Source of the DNA: an uncultured Clostridia bacterium
Lineage (GTDB): Bacteria > Bacillota > Clostridia > Oscillospirales > Ruminococcaceae
Assembly (NCBI GenBank): GCA_947175385.1
Contig: CAMWMN010000006.1
Location: 1 to 47,855, forward strand
DNA: 47,855 bases
Direction: 5' to 3'
Shown here: piece by piece, positions 1 to 9,077 of the stretch
Position numbering within the stretch: position 1 is the first letter of the stretch
How the letters are laid out: every line of letters begins with the position of its first letter
The notes under the pieces: model-generated
What the model saw: the letters and a program-made list of their open reading frames with translations, nothing else
Told to the model about the DNA's origin: nothing
The model's database searches: none
Translations under genes and position numbers: made by a program

Positions 1-39
1 TTTTTAAGTCACTCATATTCCGAACTCCCTTTATAAAAT

Positions 40-63
40 AAAGGCGGAAGAAATTCCGCCTTT
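40..63. terminator. Stem-loop AAAGGCGGAA-gaaa-TTCCGCCTTT, terminator-like (T-rich on minus side)
   Basis: Perfect 10-bp inverted repeat with GNRA-like loop; minus-strand continuation is T-rich (TTTATTTTATAAAG). Confidence 0.6.
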
Positions 64-194
64 GATGTTAAAATCCCGCACTATGTGGCAGCGAAACGCC
101 CGATGTTTAACAGCAAATGCCGTCTTTTATCACTATATACTACATTTATTTTGAATTGTCAATACCCTTTTAATAAAAATCGCGGATTTCACAC

Positions 195-224
195 TTGACA
201 AACCATACTGCCGCATTATATAAT
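195..224 (+). promoter_or_regulatory. Consensus sigma-A-type promoter TTGACA-N18-TATAAT
   Basis: Exact -35 (195-200) and -10 (219-224) hexamers with 18-bp spacing, pointing into the 3' end of the minus-strand gene 256-837. Confidence 0.6.
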
Positions 225-255
225 ATGAATAGGACTGCTTCGGCAATTGCGGAGA

Positions 256-837
256 TCAACCTATGCCGATTAGCTTTTCAATTTTCAGGTACAGACCGGA
301 CAGCAGCTTTACGTCCTCGAAGTGGTCGGCGGAGTCTGTGAAAACGAGCTTTTCCGCATCTGTGTAGAATACCTTGCGCCACGGACGTCCGCCCTCGTAC
401 ACGCGAATCGCCGTGAACACCGCCTCGTTGGTCGGAGTAACCGCCTCCTCGGGCTGTGAATCCGCGAGCTTATACACCGCAAAGATGACATTATCCGCGA
501 GGGACTTATCGATAAGCCGCGCGCGGCAGATTATCCGCCCTTGCCGCATCGGGTGCTCCTCAAAACGTTTCGCTTCGTCAAACGTGTACATATAAATCGG
601 GTCATGAAACCAAATGGAGTTCTGAATCGGCTTGGCAAAAACCATCTTGTAAAATCCGCGCTCGGACACGATCCGCACAAAAAACGTCTGGTGATTATGC
701 GCGGGCAGCGCGTAAATATCGCATAATACCGAACCACATTCGTTTCGGAAGTTTTTATGCGCCAGCTCGGTTTCCGCAACCTCAATGTCGCGCAGATACG
801 CGCTGCGCCAATCGGTGAAGTTTTCGGATATTCGCAT
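256..837 (-). CDS. Conserved hypothetical protein, 193 aa
   Basis: Intact ORF, gene-start module immediately upstream with SD-like AAGGGGGG. Confidence 0.75.
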   Translation of the reverse strand: MRISENFTDWRSAYLRDIEVAETELAHKNFRNECGSVLCDIYALPAHNHQTFFVRIVSERGFYKMVFAKPIQNSIWFHDPIYMYTFDEAKRFEEHPMRQGRIICRARLIDKSLADNVIFAVYKLADSQPEEAVTPTNEAVFTAIRVYEGGRPWRKVFYTDAEKLVFTDSADHFEDVKLLSGLYLKIEKLIGIG

Positions 838-860
838 AAAAATCCCCCCTTATTTTAATG

Positions 861-965
861 GCAAATTCAAAAACGCGCAAACGAAATAGCTTTGCTTTTC
901 GTTTGTGCTCGCTAAGCGTTACCTCACACCTTCGGTGTTCGGCAACGCTTGCGTTTTGAATTTGC
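861..965 (-). repeat. Gene-start palindromic module copy 1 (outer stem GCAAATTCAAAA..TTTTGAATTTGC, two inner hairpins)
   Basis: Outer arms 861-875/951-965; inner hairpins GCGCAAACGAAA..TTCGTTTGTGC and AAGCGTT..AACGCTT; oriented to the minus-strand gene 256-837. Confidence 0.9.
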
Positions 966-1250
966 ACTGGTCGCCGTTAGGTTGCTTGAGGTTTTGCACC
1001 ACGGAATTGCCCCCATTACCTCCATTATAACATTTTTCAGTTCCCAATATTACGTTGATTTTAGTCGAATGTGGTTTTCTGTAAGGGTATTGGGTTATCT
1101 TTATTATAACACTATTTTCCCGAAATGTCAACCTTATGGGAACCAAAAAAATTATTAGTTATTTTTATTTGGCTCTCCACCCTGCTGCGTGGGGCTGAGA
1201 GCCGAAAGAAAAGTTGGTTTTTGGATTTCCTTATCCCGAAAGGAGTTACT

Positions 1251-2354
1251 ATGAAAAAGTTTCTTGGAAGATTCTGGGTGTTTATTTCGCTGATTCTGGC
1301 GGCGGCTATGTATTTTCTGCTGCCGTTGTTCCCCAGTTTTACGGAATACGTTATCTCGCGCGGACTGAACAAAATCATCACTGTGCCGCTCGGATTTCTT
1401 ACAAGCCTGATTCCCGTTTCGCTTACCGAATGGCTGCTCATTTTAAGTATACCTGTTATAATATTTCTGATTGTTCTGCTTATAGTGAAATTGCGGAAAA
1501 GCGAGAAAAAGTCGCGGACACTCCTCGGGGCAGGGAAATCCCTTGTGGGAGCCGTTTCAATCACGGCATTTCTGTATATGACTTGTCACGGCGCGAACTA
1601 TTACCGCTATCCGCTGGAGCGCAATATGGGTCTGGACACCTCTCACCGCTCTCAAGAGGAGCTTCAGCGGGTCTGCATTATCTTAGCCCAAGGAGCGGCA
1701 CAAGCCCGCACGGAGCTGAACGCTCCCGAGGACGCGGAATTTGAGTTTTCCGAGAGCATTTACACCGAGCTTACCCGCGCGGGGAGCGGCTATTCCGCGC
1801 TTACCGATGAATACCCGTTCTTGTGGACATCCATCTGGCGGCAAAAGCCCGTAATGCTCTCCGAGCAGTGGTCATACACGTTCATCGTGGGTATGTATTT
1901 CCCGATGCTTGCCGAGTGCAACATAAACACCGCTCAGCCCGATTATGCCATTCCGTTCACCGCCGCGCACGAAAGCGCGCACTCGCGCGGAATCGCCTTT
2001 GAGAACGAGTGCAATTTCCTCGCGTTTTTGTCCTGTATAAACAGCGAATATCCCGAATATCGCTATTCGGGATATATGGAGGCATTGAGTTATTGTCGGC
2101 GCGACCTCGATTCCGAGTATCGCAAAGAGGTGGACGAATACATAACCGATGGAATGTGGGCGGATTATGCCGCAAATAACCGTTTTTTAGATGACCATAG
2201 AAAGGAAGTTCAAATCGGCTCAAGCTCGATTTCCGTTGCGGAAGTTTCCTCCCAGGTGAACGACACTTTCATAAAGTCGCAAGGCGTAGAAGAGGGAGTG
2301 CGCTCTTACGGGCAAGTAACCGACCTGATTTTAGCCTACTATGGTAGTTTATAA
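1251..2354 (+). CDS. DUF3810-like membrane protein with AAHESAHSRG metalloprotease-like motif
   Basis: ORF track begins at 1125, but AAAGGAG plus ATG at 1251 gives MKKFLGRFWVF; N-terminal TM segments and HESAH motif. Confidence 0.75.
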   Translation: MKKFLGRFWVFISLILAAAMYFLLPLFPSFTEYVISRGLNKIITVPLGFLTSLIPVSLTEWLLILSIPVIIFLIVLLIVKLRKSEKKSRTLLGAGKSLVGAVSITAFLYMTCHGANYYRYPLERNMGLDTSHRSQEELQRVCIILAQGAAQARTELNAPEDAEFEFSESIYTELTRAGSGYSALTDEYPFLWTSIWRQKPVMLSEQWSYTFIVGMYFPMLAECNINTAQPDYAIPFTAAHESAHSRGIAFENECNFLAFLSCINSEYPEYRYSGYMEALSYCRRDLDSEYRKEVDEYITDGMWADYAANNRFLDDHRKEVQIGSSSISVAEVSSQVNDTFIKSQGVEEGVRSYGQVTDLILAYYGSL

Positions 2355-2373
2355 GGAATAGCAGCCGGTAGCT

Positions 2374-2409
2374 AATTAAGGTGCGCCACGCAAGCGGCGC
2401 ACCTTAATT
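2374..2409. terminator. Bidirectional terminator AATTAAGGTGCGCC..GGCGCACCTTAATT
   Basis: Perfect 14-bp inverted repeat between convergent genes. Confidence 0.8.
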
Positions 2410-2421
2410 CTACGTTATCAA

Positions 2422-3762
2422 TTATCTATGTCTGCCGCCTCCGCCGCCGTGGTGTCCGCCTCCGCTGTGACCTCCACCGCCGTGATGTCCGCTGTGATGG
2501 TTGCTGTCTACGCGGACGCTGGTGGTGTACTCGCGGATAAAGTCATCGCGCCGGAACGTAACGTTGACAGTGCGGCGGTCTATGTACTGAGCCGCGCTTA
2601 TCGGTTTCTTTTTCTTGTATTTTGACACTGTCGCGCTTGTTACGATAAGCGAAACCACGATTCCGAAAATAATCGCCATAAGCGTTGCTGCGGGGTTATG
2701 AACAAACATAAGCAGGATCCGCAAAAAATTGAAACTGCCGTACATCCTTACCGAATCGCAGAACGCAAGACAAGCGGAGTCAAAATTAGTGACAATGCTT
2801 GCCCCGTTTTTATCCAGCGCGTAATATGTTTCATCGAAAATATCTTCAACGTGGGATTGGAATTTGTTTTCCGCCTTGCCGCTGAGCGAGATCCAATCTT
2901 GGTAGAAGGTATATTTGGGATTGTCGTGCGTGTTAAGCAGCAACAGCACCACCGAATCGCTTGTAATGCCGAAATTATCGTCCAGAAACGCCTCCGTGTA
3001 TTGAACATCGGTTTTATTGCCAATATCACGCGTAATGACTATTCCGACATTACACTTCACCTTGCGGGCAGTGGTTTCCATATAGTTGAGGATATGCTCC
3101 TCCTGGGCTTTGGTCAAACAATCGTCATAGTCCGCCAGAGCCGCTTTGTATTTATCGCCTTTGATTAAAAGTTGGTCATCGCTGTTGAGGTATTGGCCGG
3201 AGTCATAACTGCTGTTGAGGTATTGATTGGGGTCGTAACTTCCGTAAGTCTTTTCGCCGTATTCCATCAACTTTTCGCAGAACTCTTCAATCGCCGCCAC
3301 ATCGCCTATTGCCAACGCGGTGCCGTTGATTGCAGTCGAAAGCTCAAATGAGTGCTTGTTGGAATAATTTTCGGCATCGCCCCTTGCGGCAACTCCGCTG
3401 TAATATCTCGGAGAGCTGCCGCTCGTATCTTTGTAATAAACCATTACAAGCGAGTTGTCGTCGAAGTATTTCAGTAAAGCGTTTTCCGCGTAATTCCAAA
3501 CGGAATCGTTATCGCCAAGATCGCTTACCACATAAATTCCCAGATTGCACCGCGCGGCATTCGCGGTTGTCCGCATAAGCTCTTCAAGCGATTCCCTCTG
3601 CTCGGTTGTGAAGAAATCGTCAATGTCCTCAAGGTAGATCTCATATGTATCGGGGGCATACGCGTTCGCCTTGTTCAGCACAGGCATAAATACCGAGAAC
3701 ACCAGTGCCGCAACAAGCAATCCCGCCAGGAGCTTGAATCCGATTTTTTTCATCGCAGACAC
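2422..3762 (-). CDS. TPM-domain-like membrane protein with His/Gly-rich C-terminal tail
   Basis: Signal/TM at N-terminus, two TPM-like repeats (CNLGIYVVSD, CNVGIVITRD), C-terminal HHSGHHGGGGHSGGGHHGGGGGRHR. Confidence 0.75.
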   Translation of the reverse strand: MSAMKKIGFKLLAGLLVAALVFSVFMPVLNKANAYAPDTYEIYLEDIDDFFTTEQRESLEELMRTTANAARCNLGIYVVSDLGDNDSVWNYAENALLKYFDDNSLVMVYYKDTSGSSPRYYSGVAARGDAENYSNKHSFELSTAINGTALAIGDVAAIEEFCEKLMEYGEKTYGSYDPNQYLNSSYDSGQYLNSDDQLLIKGDKYKAALADYDDCLTKAQEEHILNYMETTARKVKCNVGIVITRDIGNKTDVQYTEAFLDDNFGITSDSVVLLLLNTHDNPKYTFYQDWISLSGKAENKFQSHVEDIFDETYYALDKNGASIVTNFDSACLAFCDSVRMYGSFNFLRILLMFVHNPAATLMAIIFGIVVSLIVTSATVSKYKKKKPISAAQYIDRRTVNVTFRRDDFIREYTTSVRVDSNHHSGHHGGGGHSGGGHHGGGGGRHR

Positions 3763-4832
3763 GCACCCCCCAATAAGAACACAATAATAAATACCGCAAG
3801 GAAAATCCCAGCGCTGAGCAGAAACTTCTTAAATTTGCTTACGGGCAGCTCTCCGAACATTGTTCCTGTTTGACCGTTCATTACGAACGCGTAGTCCTTG
3901 CCCTTATAATTGTAATTCAAGAACCACACGGGCATCATCGCGTAAACATATTGCTGATTGGTGTATGTAACATCAACCAAAACGCTGTCAAGACTTGAGT
4001 AAACGTCCGCCATACGGCGGATTTCAGTCTCCGCGCCGTCACGGATTCGTTGGTCGATACGCTGAGCCGCCTCGTCCTTGTTCACGTCATACTTCTCCGC
4101 CGCGCACCCCGACAAATAGGACATCGAAAACAGCTTGATCCCCGTGTAATCGAACGGCTCAATGCTCTCCATCAGCGAATCGTCTATTCTGCGCGAGCCG
4201 TCGCACGGAACGCGCACAAATGCCATATCCGCGCGGCGCTCCACCTGATACTCCTTTGTGTGGGTGTAACGCCTGTCGCCCGACCGCCATGAGTGGGTCT
4301 GCTTGCCGATTGCCGATAAATACACGTCCGTTGAACCGCTTTTCAGCCAATACGGAACATATAGCGGCGAAACGCTGTAAAGCTGCGCGTTCTTTATAAA
4401 CCCGTTCGGCAGCAGGAATTTCCCCTTTGTGTATATACGGAAATTCTCCTCGGCTTGCTCCTTTGTGGTGGAGAACGGAATAATCAGATTCGGCTTGAAG
4501 TCCCCCGAAAGCCGCCCTGAAAGGATTACGGGAGTATGGCAGAAGTGACACCTTGTCGATGCCGTAAGCGAATCGCAGATTACACCCGCGCCGCAGTTCG
4601 GGCACGTATATAACGCGCTCTGCCCCGTGAATTCCTCGTCCGCCATCTGCTGTTCCGTGAGAGCGGGTTCGTTCTCGTCAAGATTCACACTTTCGTCCCG
4701 CGTTTTGAATATATTCCGAATCACATAATCCGAAAATGTGCTGTCGCAAAACTTGCAAACGAATCTTCCGCTGGCGTTGTCGAACTCCAACGCTCCGTTA
4801 CAATTCGGGCACTGATAAGTAATACTATCCAT
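3750..4832 (-). CDS. Zinc-ribbon membrane protein (TFIIB-type CPNC..CKFC N-terminus, second CPNC..CHFC ribbon, C-terminal TM)
   Basis: Two CxxC pairs plus C-terminal TM; overlaps the start of the downstream TPM gene by ~13 nt. Confidence 0.7.
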   Translation of the reverse strand: MDSITYQCPNCNGALEFDNASGRFVCKFCDSTFSDYVIRNIFKTRDESVNLDENEPALTEQQMADEEFTGQSALYTCPNCGAGVICDSLTASTRCHFCHTPVILSGRLSGDFKPNLIIPFSTTKEQAEENFRIYTKGKFLLPNGFIKNAQLYSVSPLYVPYWLKSGSTDVYLSAIGKQTHSWRSGDRRYTHTKEYQVERRADMAFVRVPCDGSRRIDDSLMESIEPFDYTGIKLFSMSYLSGCAAEKYDVNKDEAAQRIDQRIRDGAETEIRRMADVYSSLDSVLVDVTYTNQQYVYAMMPVWFLNYNYKGKDYAFVMNGQTGTMFGELPVSKFKKFLLSAGIFLAVFIIVFLLGGACLR

Positions 4833-4861
4833 CTTTACTCCTTATCTAAATGGCAAATATG

Positions 4862-4964
4862 GCAAATTCAAAACCACCCAGACGAGCTAACGCTCGTCTG
4901 GGTTCGCTAAGCGAGCCGCAACACCGTTTCACGGTGTTGCGCCCCGCTTGCGTTTTGAATTTGC
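4862..4964 (-). repeat. Gene-start palindromic module copy 2
   Basis: GCAAATTCAAAAC..GTTTTGAATTTGC; inner CCCAGACGAGC..GCTCGTCTGGG and GCAACACCG..CGGTGTTGC. Confidence 0.93.
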
Positions 4965-5038
4965 ACTGGTCGCCGGTAGGTTGCTGTGGGTTATAATGTG
5001 CCAAAACTTCACTCCGAACAGTGGATTATAGTTATAAC

Positions 5039-5749
5039 TCAAATAACTATCAACTGTGAGAACACCTTGCCTATGCTGTCATTAATTACCAGTTCCGCGT
5101 TTCGGTCGGCATTGGTTTCGGACTTGTTGATCACCACCAGATGCTTTCCCGTGAAATAATCCACGAATCCCGCGGCGGGGTAGACCACCAGCGAAGTACC
5201 GCCGATAATCAGTGTGTCCGCGGCGGCGATTTCGTTCACCGCCCGATTAATATCATCACCGTTGAGGCTCTCCTCATACAGAACCACATCGGGCTTGATT
5301 CGTCCGCCGCATTCACATCGCGGGATCCCCGTACTGCCCGTCACCGCGTCCAATCCGTGGAATTTCCCGCACTTTTCGCAGTAATTTCTATGTACGCTCC
5401 CGTGGAGTTCAATAACATTCTTGCTTCCGGCGGCTTGATGAAGTCCGTCAATGTTCTGGGTAATCACCGCCGAGAGCTTGCCCGCTCGTTCCAGCTCGGC
5501 GAGTTTTATATGCGCGGCATTCGGTTTTGCGTCGGGGAATATCATTCTGTCCCGATAGAACGCGAAAAATTCCTCCGTGTTCCGCTCATAGAACGTATGC
5601 GATACAATTTGCTCGGGCGGATACTTGTACTTCTGCGAATACAGACCGTCCGCGCTCCGAAAATCCGGGATTCCGCTCTCCGTGGACACTCCCGCGCCCC
5701 CGAAGAACACGATCCGCGCGCTGTCGTTGACTATTTCCTGTAACGTCAT
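5039..5749 (-). CDS. cobB: NAD-dependent protein deacylase (sirtuin family)
   Basis: GAGVSTESGIPDFRS, QNIDGLHQAAG, ELHGS, CxxC zinc pairs, GTSLVVYPAAG. Confidence 0.95.
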   Translation of the reverse strand: MTLQEIVNDSARIVFFGGAGVSTESGIPDFRSADGLYSQKYKYPPEQIVSHTFYERNTEEFFAFYRDRMIFPDAKPNAAHIKLAELERAGKLSAVITQNIDGLHQAAGSKNVIELHGSVHRNYCEKCGKFHGLDAVTGSTGIPRCECGGRIKPDVVLYEESLNGDDINRAVNEIAAADTLIIGGTSLVVYPAAGFVDYFTGKHLVVINKSETNADRNAELVINDSIGKVFSQLIVI

Positions 5750-5771
5750 TCTAATCTCCTTATTTTTAATA

Positions 5772-5873
5772 GCAAATTCAAAACCACACAGACGAGCGAA
5801 GCTCGTCTGTGTTCGCTAAGCGGCGCGCGACACCACGAAGTGGTGTTGCGTGTCGCTTGCGTTTTGAATTTGC
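5772..5873 (-). repeat. Gene-start palindromic module copy 3
   Basis: GCAAATTCAAAAC..GTTTTGAATTTGC; inner ACAGACGAGCgaaGCTCGTCTGT and ACACCAC gaa GTGGTGT. Confidence 0.93.
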
Positions 5874-5906
5874 ACGAGCCGCCGGTAGGTGGTTTGAGAT
5901 TTTGCG

Positions 5907-6572
5907 CTACTGCACTATTTTCCCGTCCGAAATGCGAATCAACCGCTTTGCCTTTTTCGCCGTATCCTCGTTGTGGGTAATCATCACTATGGTCTTTCCG
6001 TTGCGGTTAAGCTCATCAAGAATATCCAACACCTCCGCGCCCGAGCGGCTGTCGAGATTTCCGCAAGGCTCATCGGCGAGTATCACCTTTGGATTCGCCG
6101 CGATTGCCCGCGCGATTGCCACTCGCTGCTGCTGACCGCCCGAAAGCTCCCTTGGGCGGTGGAGCGCTCTGTCCGATAAGCGGACGCTCTCCAGCGCGTC
6201 AAGAGCCGCCGCGCTCCGTTTGGCTTTGGATACTTTCCGATACAACAGCGGAAGTTCGATGTTTTCAAGTGCCGTCAGTCCCGGAATCAGGTTAAAGCTC
6301 TGAAATATAAATCCGATTTTGCGGCTGCGGATTTCGGAGAGCGCGTTGTCGGACAGCTCCGAAACGTCCTCGCCGTCAAGGTAATAGCTGCCCGAGGTCG
6401 GACTGTCCAGACACCCGAGTATGTTCATCAGTGTTGATTTTCCTGAACCCGAGGTTCCCACCACCGTTACATACTCGCCGTCCGCTATATCAAGCGAAAC
6501 CCCGTCAAGAGCCTTTACCGTCTGACCGCCCACCGTATAGAACTTGCGTAAATTGTCCGCGCGAATTGCCAT
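5907..6572 (-). CDS. ABC transporter ATP-binding protein (MacB/LolD-like)
   Basis: Walker A GTSGSGKST, LSGGQQQRVAIARA signature, Walker B VILADEP. Confidence 0.95.
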   Translation of the reverse strand: MAIRADNLRKFYTVGGQTVKALDGVSLDIADGEYVTVVGTSGSGKSTLMNILGCLDSPTSGSYYLDGEDVSELSDNALSEIRSRKIGFIFQSFNLIPGLTALENIELPLLYRKVSKAKRSAAALDALESVRLSDRALHRPRELSGGQQQRVAIARAIAANPKVILADEPCGNLDSRSGAEVLDILDELNRNGKTIVMITHNEDTAKKAKRLIRISDGKIVQ

Positions 6573-6628
6573 TTGAAATCCCCCAATGCGTTTTTACCGT
6601 TTATTGTGGGGATTTTTTCGCCAATTAT

Positions 6629-7450
6629 TCACTTTAGTCCGTCTATAATCTCCGCAACATATAAATATTCCGGGAAGTCGGACTTCAGTCGTGTGCGGCA
6701 TTTGGCGACAAAATCCGCGCGGAGCTTGGGATTGTCCCGCATCGCCTGCTTCGCGCCCCAAAGGTGCGTGAAGTCGTCCTGCGGTCGGAAGAGAGAATCC
6801 TTGTCGAGCAGCGTTTTCACGGGCGTTCCCGTGTAGTCCGCGCACATCGCAATCATTCGCTGCTCCGCGAACACCATATACTTCAGGAAATCGTCCGTGT
6901 TCTCGGCGGACTTCATAAACGCAATCGCCTGACTCGTATAGAACTCCTTGATGTCATTATCGGGGAGATACAAAAACGCGGTGTTCAGCGGCAGAACCGT
7001 CTCAGAGAACGGCGGAATCACGTGACCGCGCGTCTTAAAGAACGACAGCGGCGGGTAGATTCCGTCCGAAATGTCCTCGCGGTGGGCGGCAATGATTTCC
7101 GCACCAAATTCGGGATTCCTCCACACGATAAAATCCGTGTCGATCATCGCCACGGGAGCGCTTACCTCGCGCAATGCAAGCAGCTTTCCGCCTGCCCAGA
7201 ACATCAGCGGATTTATGCCCTCAAGGTCGTTCGCGATACATACACGGATTTCGTCCCATACGTCGGCGAACCCGATTCCGCGGTAGTACTCCGCGTATCG
7301 GGAATCGCAGCACATCGTGATTTTTCCGCCGTTTTTCCGCCATTGCAGCGCGGAGAGAGCGGTGCAGTAGAGGTCGAAATCTTCAGCTTTAACCGCCGTT
7401 CTGCCTTTGGCGAACGCAGGCGCGGAGCTGGCTATATGAATAGCTTGCAT
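6629..7450 (-). CDS. Glycosyltransferase-like conserved protein (DUF6734-like)
   Basis: MIDTDFIVW DxD-like motif; GT-A-like layout; family name is recollection only. Confidence 0.5.
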   Translation of the reverse strand: MQAIHIASSAPAFAKGRTAVKAEDFDLYCTALSALQWRKNGGKITMCCDSRYAEYYRGIGFADVWDEIRVCIANDLEGINPLMFWAGGKLLALREVSAPVAMIDTDFIVWRNPEFGAEIIAAHREDISDGIYPPLSFFKTRGHVIPPFSETVLPLNTAFLYLPDNDIKEFYTSQAIAFMKSAENTDDFLKYMVFAEQRMIAMCADYTGTPVKTLLDKDSLFRPQDDFTHLWGAKQAMRDNPKLRADFVAKCRTRLKSDFPEYLYVAEIIDGLK

Positions 7451-8080
7451 TTACATTCTATGGCGCAGGAAACTCAGCACGATAATTGTAAGAACCAATA
7501 GTCCGACAACAAGGAGCACAATTCCGATAATAAGCAGAGCCGTGGAGCTGTCCGCGTTTCCGCCGATATGTACCACATATTTCACAGCGTTTTTCGCGCT
7601 GTAACCCTGTCCATTAAGGTAATCCAAAAAGGCGTCATATTCTTCGCTGTCCATTTTAGTCACTTTTCCGTCCGCTTTCATTGTTGTCCACACGTCCGGC
7701 TCAATATCGTTCAGATACCAATCGTTCGTTTCTTCAGCCATTTTCCTCGCGGTCGCAACATCGGAACTGTTTTTGACAGCTATCGCGATAAACATCGGTT
7801 CATCATCGTTAAATGTGGATTCCAACGGCATCGCGAAGTAACGATCGGTGGTTTTGGTTGTATTCGTGTCGGTATTCGTTTCCCTCGTATACGCAAACTG
7901 ATCCCACAGCTCGACGATTTCGCCCGTCACGAACTGCCCCGCGTGGAAATCTTTCGCGCCCATTGCGGAAATATCCTTGCGGTTGGCGAACTCCACCTTG
8001 TCGCGTATTGACACGACCGTGAGAAATCCTCCCGCAATCACAAAAACCACCATTACAATAATACCTCTGATTAATTTCAT
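7451..8080 (-). CDS. Small bitopic membrane protein with extracytoplasmic domain flanked by two TMs
   Basis: TM at both ends; abuts the downstream gene. Confidence 0.7.
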   Translation of the reverse strand: MKLIRGIIVMVVFVIAGGFLTVVSIRDKVEFANRKDISAMGAKDFHAGQFVTGEIVELWDQFAYTRETNTDTNTTKTTDRYFAMPLESTFNDDEPMFIAIAVKNSSDVATARKMAEETNDWYLNDIEPDVWTTMKADGKVTKMDSEEYDAFLDYLNGQGYSAKNAVKYVVHIGGNADSSTALLIIGIVLLVVGLLVLTIIVLSFLRHRM

Positions 8081-8102
8081 AATTTCCTCCTGATCTGAAT
8101 TT

Positions 8103-8204
8103 ACAAATTCAAAACCACACAGACGAGCTTTGCTCGTCTGTGTTCGCTAAGCGAGCCGCAACACCGTGAAACGGTGTTGCGCCTCACTTGCGTTTTGAAT
8201 TTGT
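8103..8204 (-). repeat. Gene-start palindromic module copy 4a (tandem pair)
   Basis: ACAAATTCAAAAC..GTTTTGAATTTGT with two inner hairpins. Confidence 0.9.
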
Positions 8205-8214
8205 GATTTTAATG

Positions 8215-8326
8215 GCAAATCCGAAACCGCGCAGATTAAATCCGCAAAGCGGATTTAATCTGCACTTGCCAAGCGACATGGCACACCGCTTTGCGGTATG
8301 CCGCGCCGCTTGCATTTCGGATTTGC
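8215..8326 (-). repeat. Gene-start palindromic module copy 4b (tandem pair, TCCGAAA outer-stem class)
   Basis: GCAAATCCGAAA..TTTCGGATTTGC; inner GCAGATTAAATCCGC..GCGGATTTAATCTGC. Confidence 0.9.
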
Positions 8327-8428
8327 ACTAATCACCAATAACTTGCTTTGGGTTATGACGCGCTAAAATTTCATTCCGGTTTGTTGTTTGGTTATAACGC
8401 GCGGAGCATGCCCCGAAATTCTCGATTA

Positions 8429-9067
8429 TCAATACCCTTGTTTTTCGCTCTTGCTTCGGAAAATTAACAGCGTCACTCCGCCTGCGCCAATCAAAAGCAG
8501 CGCCGTGCCCACGATAACCGTTGGCAAGGTATTAAACAGCTCGTCGGTATCCATAACATAAATCACATACGGAATAATATCGCTGTCGGGATTATTAATA
8601 AACATATTGTTGTTCTTTGCGTTTATCATATCCGAATCCTTGATTATCCCGCTGAACTCGACCGTTGCGCTGTTTTTGAGCGCGTTATCCGCCTGTTCTA
8701 TATCCTCTTCGCAAAACGCGATAATGCAAAACTTCTTGTCCTCTTTCTTCTCCGCATATCCCACTTCAGCGAGATACCGTTTTACGCGTTTTCGTTTCCC
8801 AATCGGGATCCCGAAAATTTTCGGCGGGTCTGCATACATCTCGCTAATCTTATCTCCCGGAGAACCCTCGGATAAATAATACTCCCTAAGCTCGCTTACG
8901 CTGCCCTCCACAAGAACATTATTCCCGAAATCATCGGGTTTCATCGCGTTGAAGTCGCGTGTGATGTCGTTACTGTATTCCATTGCGTTTCCGATTCCGT
9001 ACACTAGAATGAAACCGCCAGCATATATCATAAACCCCAACAATACAAAAACAATAATTCGTTTCAT
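8429..9067 (-). CDS. Small membrane protein, likely paralogous in architecture to 7451-8080
   Basis: N-terminal MKRIIVFVLLGFMIYAGGF, C-terminal TM, central FGNNVLVEGSVSEL similar to FHAGQFVTGEIVEL. Confidence 0.7.
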   Translation of the reverse strand: MKRIIVFVLLGFMIYAGGFILVYGIGNAMEYSNDITRDFNAMKPDDFGNNVLVEGSVSELREYYLSEGSPGDKISEMYADPPKIFGIPIGKRKRVKRYLAEVGYAEKKEDKKFCIIAFCEEDIEQADNALKNSATVEFSGIIKDSDMINAKNNNMFINNPDSDIIPYVIYVMDTDELFNTLPTVIVGTALLLIGAGGVTLLIFRSKSEKQGY

Positions 9068-9077
9068 AAATTATCAA

